Shown here piece after piece: positions 59,801 through 64,000 of a stretch of 64,000 nucleotides of DNA. The stretch covers positions 6,129,501-6,193,500 of the forward strand of contig CM018041.1 of the NCBI GenBank assembly GCA_008638375.1, written 5' to 3'. Each line of letters opens with the position of its first letter. Positions within the stretch are counted from its first letter, which is position 1. A model generated the notes under the pieces. The model made no database searches and was not told the DNA's origin. It worked only from the letters and a program-made list of their open reading frames with translations. A program made the translations under genes and the position numbers. Source of the stretch: Nyssa sinensis. Its lineage: Eukaryota > Streptophyta > Magnoliopsida > Cornales > Nyssaceae.

Positions 59801-60975
59801 TATCTATGCATTTCAGGTTACCTGCCGACAAAAATTATGGCCTCTGCCATTCTTGTAATACATTAGCAGCATGCACTTCAAGGCCATAGATGCCTGCCGC
59901 ACCATTGTATCTGGAAGTAATGTAATGCATAGATAATGTTCCCAAAAGATTCGATAAATTCAAATTATAGGATATATATATATATATATATAACATAAAA
60001 GTGATGACAATATTATAGGAAATGCAAGACATGAAAAATAATAATATAAAAGGCAAGATAGAAAGCATATAACACCATTGGGGTTGGATGAGTTGGGAAG
60101 ACCCTTGGGTATCCAAGGTCCCACATTCAACTCCCACCCCAAGTGCCACTTACCAAACAAAAAGAAGATAGAAAGCATATTAAGAAACTAAAACAGAAAT
60201 GAAGATGCAGAATTATCACACAAAACTAAACACAAATTATTCAATCCTGCATTATGATAGAAAATAAAAGTATAAAACTGAAAATACACCTTTGCAAGGA
60301 TTTTCCATTATAATGAAAGAAAAAATTAAATGCAATAATTTGAAGCTGAAGAAAGAGAAGTAAACCAGAAATTATGGCCCGCCCCACAAAAATCAAAATC
60401 GAAAAATCTGTCTGAATGAGTACACTGTTAAACCACTCTAAATGAATTCACAAATTGTAAAGTTCTATATTTACCAAGGTACAAAATTCCCTTTCAAAAT
60501 GGTATTGCCAATACACACATGCAATGCCCATATGCAGGAAAGAGATCAGAAATACCAAAAGCTTATCACATCACTTAATGTACTCAATGCAAAAAAAAGG
60601 AATAGAATGGGTCAAAATCAATACCGTTCACCAGAATGATGAATATAGCATGCCAAAAAGGTGGTATTGCTTTGGGAGGAAACATGAACAACGGGTAGAG
60701 AAGATCATCATTCTGATACCACCAGTAAACACCAATCACGTGAAGCATAAAAACAATGAAGATGCCAACAAGAACAGATATTTTTCTCTCCCCCTGCAGA
60801 AACAAAAAATTATTAAGCTTGGGAGTCTCTCTTTTTCCTATACCTTTTTTGTTTTGGTTGGCGGAAGGCTTTAAGTTAGGTTAAAACATGCATCGCACCT
60901 TTAGAGCTGTCTGCTTTCGAACAATATCATTTGACTTTATCAAGACAGCAGTGATCCAGATTGTGACAAAGAAAC
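44854..60975 (-). CDS. Membrane-anchored RING-HC E3 ubiquitin ligase (RNFT-like), 5' exon outside window
   Basis: Coding exons in transcript order: 60975-60899, 60793-60625, 59910-59822, 59709-59545, 59410-59333, 47534-47431, 44959-44854. All junctions are GT-AG with matching phases and encode about 260 residues to the stop. The first visible exon begins in mid-codon ([16 protein letters not shown]), so at least one more exon with the start lies beyond the right edge. Several hydrophobic segments ([38 protein letters not shown], the [14 protein letters not shown] exon) indicate a multi-pass membrane part. The C3HC4 RING is complete: [13 protein letters not shown] and, across the last splice, CPLC. 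The tail [13 protein letters not shown] is a signature of plant homologues such as Arabidopsis At5g01960. Expected role: ER-membrane ubiquitin transfer; substrate unknown. One intron is about 11.8 kb because of transposons; splicing should be checked. Confidence 0.92.
45150..45330 (-). mobile_element. Au-like tRNA-derived SINE
   Basis: Minus-strand reading: a box-A-like GTCTTGGCACCCTAGTAAG, then box B GGTTCGAGTCG, then GGAAACAGTG, GGGTACATTTAACCCTCCC, GTCTCATGCACCGAGACTCC. This order closely follows Au SINEs (GTCGTGGAAACAG ... TGCACCGGGCT). It lies in the last intron of the RING gene, in the same orientation. Ends are approximate. Confidence 0.6.
45897..47045 (-). mobile_element. 5'-truncated LINE (L1-type), 3' end of ORF2
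   Basis: Minus-strand translation from 47044 gives VWDP-like [12 protein letters not shown] followed by [19 protein letters not shown] and LQRDFLLWG, which follow the reverse transcriptase of plant LINEs. Downstream, [12 protein letters not shown] and WSLWREKK-like pieces are the zinc-binding RT tail. Stops and frameshifts are present. The 3' end is an A run (T run at 45897-45908 on the plus strand). It lies in the last intron of the RING gene and shares its orientation. Confidence 0.75.
48183..48376 (-). pseudogene. ABCC (MRP-type) transporter exon fragment
   Basis: Minus-strand translation [20 protein letters not shown] then [20 protein letters not shown] and APMLFFD is the cytoplasmic loop plus helices of the second membrane domain of plant ABCC transporters, where FFDSTPVGRIL would normally follow. 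The match stops after FFD, precisely at the 14-bp target duplication. At the other side a TTTTCAAACAG stretch looks like a genuine intron acceptor, suggesting that genomic or unspliced sequence was captured. One exon without neighbours cannot function. Confidence 0.8.
48600..49560 (+). pseudogene. LINE ORF1 remains (DUF4283 domain)
   Basis: The frame at 48481-48957 has [20 protein letters not shown] followed by [16 protein letters not shown], the start region of plant LINE ORF1. Around 49095-49210, [17 protein letters not shown] and [15 protein letters not shown] match the DUF4283 nucleic-acid-binding fold. About 49340-49510 (in more than one frame) gives [21 protein letters not shown] and [13 protein letters not shown]. 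Stops and frameshifts interrupt it. The protein coats LINE RNA in functional elements. Confidence 0.7.
49608..49760 (+). repeat. 76-bp tandem repeat in the LINE spacer
   Basis: GCGTCCAATCG ... CTGACATGA ... TGACGAACGCCG starts at 49608 and again at 49684. The two units are similar but diverged. Confidence 0.75.
49881..50307 (+). repeat. About 243-bp tandem repeat in the LINE spacer
   Basis: GGCCGCATGG ... GGGCCTTTTCTCATGGG ... GCGGCCCAA ... GAGCCCAGCTC ... TTCTCCAA occurs from 49881 and again from 50124. The region is clearly more GC-rich than its surroundings. It lies between the ORF1 and ORF2 remains. Confidence 0.75.
51010..52595 (+). pseudogene. LINE ORF2 remains: endonuclease present, RT core deleted
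   Basis: From about 51028, [24 protein letters not shown] and (51430-51455) GGDFNVVR are the N, E and DFN motifs of the APE-type endonuclease. At 51900-52375 come [19 protein letters not shown] and SLRCLQWG; with the stop at 52378 read through, GDKAPGPES follows, the opening of the RT domain. The next coherent piece (about 52405-52595, [18 protein letters not shown] then [20 protein letters not shown]) is the extreme C terminus of ORF2. The palm with its YxDD site is absent, so a large internal deletion has occurred. Several stops lie in the endonuclease. Confidence 0.8.
52745..53400. repeat. Old repeat with inverted arms and duplicated core
   Basis: Arms at about 52874-53018 and 53252-53393 are imperfect inverse copies (CCCACTCTACAGCC against GGCTGTAGAGTGGGC; GAAGTCTTGAATCAAACTAC against its inverse). 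The loop core (53031-53250) is a diverged direct copy of 48117-48182 plus 52745-52872, that is, of the sequence into which the chimeric LINE inserted (shared blocks CATAAGAAGATGAAGG and AAAGCAAATTCAAAGAAAG). Confidence 0.75.
54250..54640 (+). pseudogene. LINE ORF2 fragment
   Basis: Broken plus-strand frames read [20 protein letters not shown], then [20 protein letters not shown]. These match the HG-x-SxWKxI ... LYRIA-x-K-x-xxVADHL region after the RT in plant L1 elements. Stops are frequent and there are no clear ends. A GC-alternating run at 54906-54922 lies to the right. Confidence 0.5.
55046..55390 (-). repeat. 3' LTR of the gypsy-like element
   Basis: 345-base terminal repeat; TG...CA ends. 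The purine-rich tract sits just inside it at 55391-55400. Confidence 0.9.
55306..55974 (-). CDS. Open frame of unknown function in the LTR element
   Basis: 222 codons open between the protease region and the 3' LTR, running into the LTR at its end. I recognise no domain. The protein is Ser-rich at the start ([13 protein letters not shown]) and Cys/His-rich in the middle ([20 protein letters not shown]). An ATG at 55974 begins it, but the frame may be only a remnant of the polyprotein. It occupies the place where pol should be. Confidence 0.3.
   Translation of the reverse strand: MHVEITKVSIDLFEPKVITPSVSLVSTQESICTSSLDFIPTSDHCVASESILPSSTNFSSKSICKFCVIHEFGPSAYFLDMLLDLNLSSIFNMEEMLSNQDSMEPSMFLDGLRAGDVVISSMSYQVPLPLQHPTVHYVEFNLASRHGNFSLDDFRCFHGGCCSIAACCCHADFHLSPQFLYSNSPKLSSFQLKRDDGDREELHGPIIFDPGGYILLCNFIFI
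56110..56664 (-). CDS. Retropepsin-like protease part of the gypsy-like element
   Basis: 184 codons. [18 protein letters not shown] corresponds to the start of a pepsin-fold protease (IDGGS in most plant Ty3 elements, here IDGRS). Further, [20 protein letters not shown] and [13 protein letters not shown] match the second half (LLLGRPW). Active elements use it to cut the Gag-Pol polyprotein. No RT follows. The GGS to GRS change next to the catalytic Asp may weaken it. Confidence 0.65.
   Translation of the reverse strand: MWCNLPDPTQEDAWKHLQLFRTNLKCGKKVCKILIDGRSLINIVSKPAIKRMNLRSKTHPQPFEVKWIGDIYVFVTERCLVPIQMGDYSVNIKCDILPMRISHVLFGQPWINNLGVTHRLKENTCAFRYKGKTIKLVPFKPKECDKKENLRPSPLAPCDLESTCEIPKSTLHCLSKELIHHCGN
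56759..57034 (-). CDS. Charged frame upstream of the protease, possible gag remnant
   Basis: 91 codons rich in His, Asp, Arg and Tyr ([16 protein letters not shown]), with one CPHGRC motif but not a full CCHC knuckle. Position before the protease suggests the end of gag. A further frame of 183 codons at 57767-58318 (minus) is Ser/His-rich, with no recognisable domain. Confidence 0.3.
   Translation of the reverse strand: MSCDASKYKHRTIREDTMHYSSDHHHDDMYPKFFENNKKDIFKFACPHGRCQERYLRRSSYHFDSPRYLHNEIKDHRYYHDEVEDSRYFPR
58872..58883 (-). other. Primer-binding site (initiator Met-tRNA)
   Basis: Minus-strand TGGTATCAGAGC is complementary to the 3' end of plant initiator Met-tRNA and abuts the 5' LTR, as expected for first-strand priming. 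Confidence 0.85.
58887..59232 (-). repeat. 5' LTR of the gypsy-like element
   Basis: 346-base terminal repeat, nearly identical to the other copy. The primer-binding site is three bases inside its inner edge. Confidence 0.9.
59975..59991. repeat. (AT)n microsatellite in a RING-gene intron
   Basis: About nine TA units in the intron 59911-60624. Confidence 0.85.
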
Positions 60976-61565
60976 CTGCAAGTCCCTCATGGAAAGGAAA
61001 TTGTCACCACCCATAAGTAAACAATATTCACGTTCAAAGAAACAAGAATGCAAGCCATGGAAGTAATTTCTTTATGCAAAACTTTTCATCACAATGCTAT
61101 CTACCTATGGGGAAGATAGCTTTCAATTTGCCAAAATGTAAAACATGAACGCCAATATTCAAGAAACCTAAATAATGCATATAGTTAAGAGGGCAAAGGA
61201 AACAAGACTATACTCTTTTCGTGTCATTACAAAGTTCATAATGAAAAATCATGATCCATTTAACTCCTCGTGGCTTGGTATAGAAACAAATCCCCTCCAA
61301 TCATTAATAATGCTTTCTCCAGAGAAATTAGCATCATAAATATCGATCCACCAGTATAGCTTCTCAAAATCCTGTTCTTACAAAATGAGTAATGTCAATC
61401 TCTTATAACCAACTCCATCCTCTCCTCTGCAACCTAGCCGTTGCCTTGCCCTTGCTTACAACCATCAACTTGCACCCAATCCTCATTGGCGCTGCCCATG
61501 ATCTTAAACACACCCAAACCAATACAAATAACACTAATTTTACACTAGCACTCAAAGATGCACCT

Positions 61566-63080
61566 GTTTCCTTATTTTATAAGTAATATTTCATTATTAT
61601 ATCAAAAAAGGCACTAAGCACGTGGACCCATATGTACAATAAAATACACTCCCAAACTGTACAAAAACTATACTCTCAAATCACCCAAAAAATCTACAGG
61701 GGAGTCTATAGACAAGGAGGAACTTCCTGTTAACCAAAAAAGGAGGGAGCTCAACAAATTATGCTTAATAATACAAGTAAGGGATTTTACCCATTCCAAC
61801 AACTACTTGCTCCATTCTATGCAGAAAGTCCACCAAAGGCAAAATGGGACGGCCTGCCAAGCATCTCTAGACCTCTTCCCCCTCTACAACCTCTATAATT
61901 GGTGAGAACCTCTACCATCGAACTAGGCATAACCCATTTGTCCCCCAAAAAAACTGAGAAGGGTGGCCCAGATATCACTAGCAACCAGGTAATGCAGTAC
62001 CATTCAACATATTGTCAATTGTCTAGATCTTCCCTGGAGCATGTGTCCCTCCCAAAAAAAAAACCACTTTGGGAGGAGCTTTATAGTGTGCCAAATGGCT
62101 TTCCATGGAAAATCCTACTAACCCCTTCCCTTCAACACGTAAAAAGAGACAACACCTCAAATGACCCCCCTCCCTTCAACCATATCCATCACAAAGCGTC
62201 CTCCTTGCCAATCATAATGATCTAACTATATAACAGATTGTAGAACTCCAAGATCTCAGCCATCCTCAATCCTGTAATGGTCTGAAAAAAATTATCCCAA
62301 CCCTCCCACTCTCTGAGGGTCTAAACTCTAAAGTAATCTTCAACCATAGCCTGATTGTCCACTGCAATCATGGAAAGATCTGAGAGAAAGGTCTCCCATC
62401 ACACTAATGGTCTGACCAAAAAATGCAGTCTCCTTTCTCCCACCTTCAACCTAATGTGCTTCAAGAATACTCCTAGCCCTTGTAATGCTTTTCCACGCAC
62501 TAACCATTGGGTAACCCTAACCTCTATAGACTCTAGAGCACCAATCCCCTATGTCACTACCATACTTCCCTTCCACTACCCTTCACCATAGGTTGGTTCT
62601 TTCCATTCATACCTCCACAACCATTTCCATAGAAGGGCTTGGTTAAAAACCCCAAGTCATGGACCCCCAATCCATTATCTTGAACTAGTGAACATACGCT
62701 TTTCCAATCCACCAAGAAATATTTGAACTCATCTCCAACCTCCTCTCACAGAAAGTCCCTCTTGAGTTTTTCCAATTTCTTTATCATTGAAGCTAGAATT
62801 CAAAATAAATACATGAAATATGTAAACAAACAAAATAAAGTACCCTTTATGGAACTTAAGTCTCCCTCCCTTATATGGATATTGACTCTTCTATACCACC
62901 AATCTCTCTTGAACCTCTCTATCACAGCATCCCAAACATTAATTGCCATAACAGATGAGCCCAAAGGCAGCCCCAAATATGACACTGAAAAGGCATCCGT
63001 TCTACAAAACCAATATATCTATCAACCTATCATCAGAAAGTCCCCCATTGTACCCTTGGTGGACTTTGTGGACAGAACGG
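61566..63080 (-). mobile_element. Truncated LINE, second copy of the RT-tail type
   Basis: Minus-strand MSYLGLPLGSSVMAINVWDA then VIERFKRDW and SSIKGTLF are the YLGLPLG and VWDxVxERF motifs of plant LINE RT. Plus-strand text at 62600-62660 (AGAAGGGCTTGGTTAAAAAC) parallels 46765-46790 in the LINE at 45897-47045, so both belong to related families. Frames are broken. It lies upstream of the first visible RING exon, in the gene's 5' intron. Confidence 0.65.
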
Positions 63081-63239
63081 AAAAAGAGACCAAATAACTC
63101 ATCTTTCTTTTGTTTTTTCATCTTTCTCAAAGGGGAAAATATTAGGGAGGAATACAAGGAGGTTGAAGAATTCTTTGAAGAGAAGAAAAGAAAAGAAAGA
63201 GACTGATTCCATACAAATGAAAACAAGGAAAAACACACC

Positions 63240-63990
63240 CCTAAAATCCTCAGAAGCCCTAAAAGGATAAAAATATCTATCATGTTTACAATCACAAAAG
63301 CCTCAAGCTTAGCCGACTCATCTGCACTTTCAATGGCTGAATCCTAGAAATTTGTGACTCTAAAGATACAAACAGATCCAAGATGTCTCTCATAAGATGA
63401 CTATAACACCAAGGGGCTAGAAAGGCAAATCTAACCCAATCAACCACCACCTCACCACCTTTAAGTCCCCTTCAATCAGGCATTGCCACAACTCAGCTGA
63501 TGCTTTTCTAAGACCAACCAAAAAGAGCATAGATCCTGGACTACCAAGAGAACAACCATCAAAGTTGAGCTTCACCCTACCTTCAAGCGACAACAACCAA
63601 ATGAGACAATTTATCCCTCTTCATAGGATAGGAGTACCAGCTACAATCCTACCATTTAAAATAATATATATATATATATATATAATAATAACAAGAGGAA
63701 AACCTTCAAGCTCAATTGAGGTTGAAACCCAAAGGGAAGAAAAAATGTGAATTTTATCCAAATTTCCTCAAAATAGGAAAATGTTTTCGACCAAAAAAAA
63801 AATTCTAGAAATTCTTTTATTGTACGTCCAAACCACACAAATAATAGCCAAAATTGCACAATACATGATGATTTGGCTCCCCTTTATCCAAAACCCTAAA
63901 AGAGATCTTAAGCAAGGAGCAAATCTCCATTGGAACCACCCAAGAAATGCTTTCCATGGAAAAAAGTTTCTACCAGAAAGCAATAGAAAA
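63240..63990 (-). mobile_element. LINE 3' end with RNase H
   Basis: Minus-strand frames give ICVVWTYNKRISRIFF (the IW-x-xWxxRNxRIF end of the zinc-binding RT tail) and then VKLNFDGCSLGSPG, the RNase H first strand with its catalytic Asp, followed by LIEGDLKVVRWL. An AT run (63663-63682) sits between. Since RNase H comes last in such elements, this is a separate insertion from the LINE at 61566-63080. Confidence 0.6.
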
Positions 63991-64000
63991 AGGGCAGTAA

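Noticed and set aside
60060..60170. Box-B-like GGTCCCACATTCAACTCCC, considered as a SINE
   Set aside because: Match to the box B consensus is poor and no tail or duplication is visible.
1..64000. CRISPR arrays, operons, ribosome binding sites, prophage or plasmid features
   Set aside because: The window is plant nuclear DNA; no spaced direct-repeat array or prokaryotic gene was seen.

Overview
This is nuclear DNA of a flowering plant, most likely a dicot. It is AT-rich, the protein genes are split by GT-AG introns, and the intact genes are plant families (CYP714A cytochrome P450, SRC2/BAP-like C2 protein, plant quinone oxidoreductase-like protein, ATG18, plant RNFT-type RING ligase, MIR319). 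The remainder is transposon debris. There is no sign of bacterial or organellar DNA, operons or CRISPR arrays. Exon borders were set by hand from reading frame, splice dinucleotides and family knowledge. The reading frame closes across every junction in all five protein genes.

Layout. 1-560: promoter. 561-8470 (+): intact five-exon CYP714A-type P450; its short intron 2 is almost filled by a hAT-like MITE that itself carries a Stowaway-like MITE. 9744-11490 (+): two-exon C2-domain protein. 11491-15379: intergenic, with two MITEs and a tandem duplication. 15380-20641 (+): six-exon quinone oxidoreductase-like gene. 20642-22531: short gap with a foldback hairpin. 22532-28319 (-): four coding exons of an ATG18 PROPPIN, with a 5'-leader intron reaching about 30037; its introns hold at least four transposons, including a small LTR element with a perfect target duplication. 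30250-44850: long gene-poor stretch whose one clear gene is a MIR319 hairpin on the minus strand near 36 kb. 44854 to beyond the right half (-): the last seven coding exons of a membrane-anchored RING E3 ligase; its first exon is not in the window.

The RING gene carries most of the transposon load. One 11.8-kb intron (47535-59332) contains a complete but non-autonomous Ty3/gypsy-type LTR element (55046-59232, target duplication TGTTT). It also contains a 4.5-kb LINE insertion (48183-52730) with a 14-bp target duplication. The LINE has lost its reverse-transcriptase core, and its 5' end is joined to an antisense piece of an ABCC transporter gene. A second, uninterrupted copy of the target sequence lies 0.3 kb further on and serves as an internal empty site for that insertion.

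The protein genes are unrelated single-copy style neighbours: hormone or diterpenoid metabolism, putative membrane signalling, redox, autophagy and ubiquitination. I see no evidence that they form one pathway or cluster. I did not find a convincing new biological system. The most unusual items are the ABCC-LINE chimera, the lopsided mini LTR element in ATG18, the protease-only LTR element, and a four-copy MITE family with palindromic ends.
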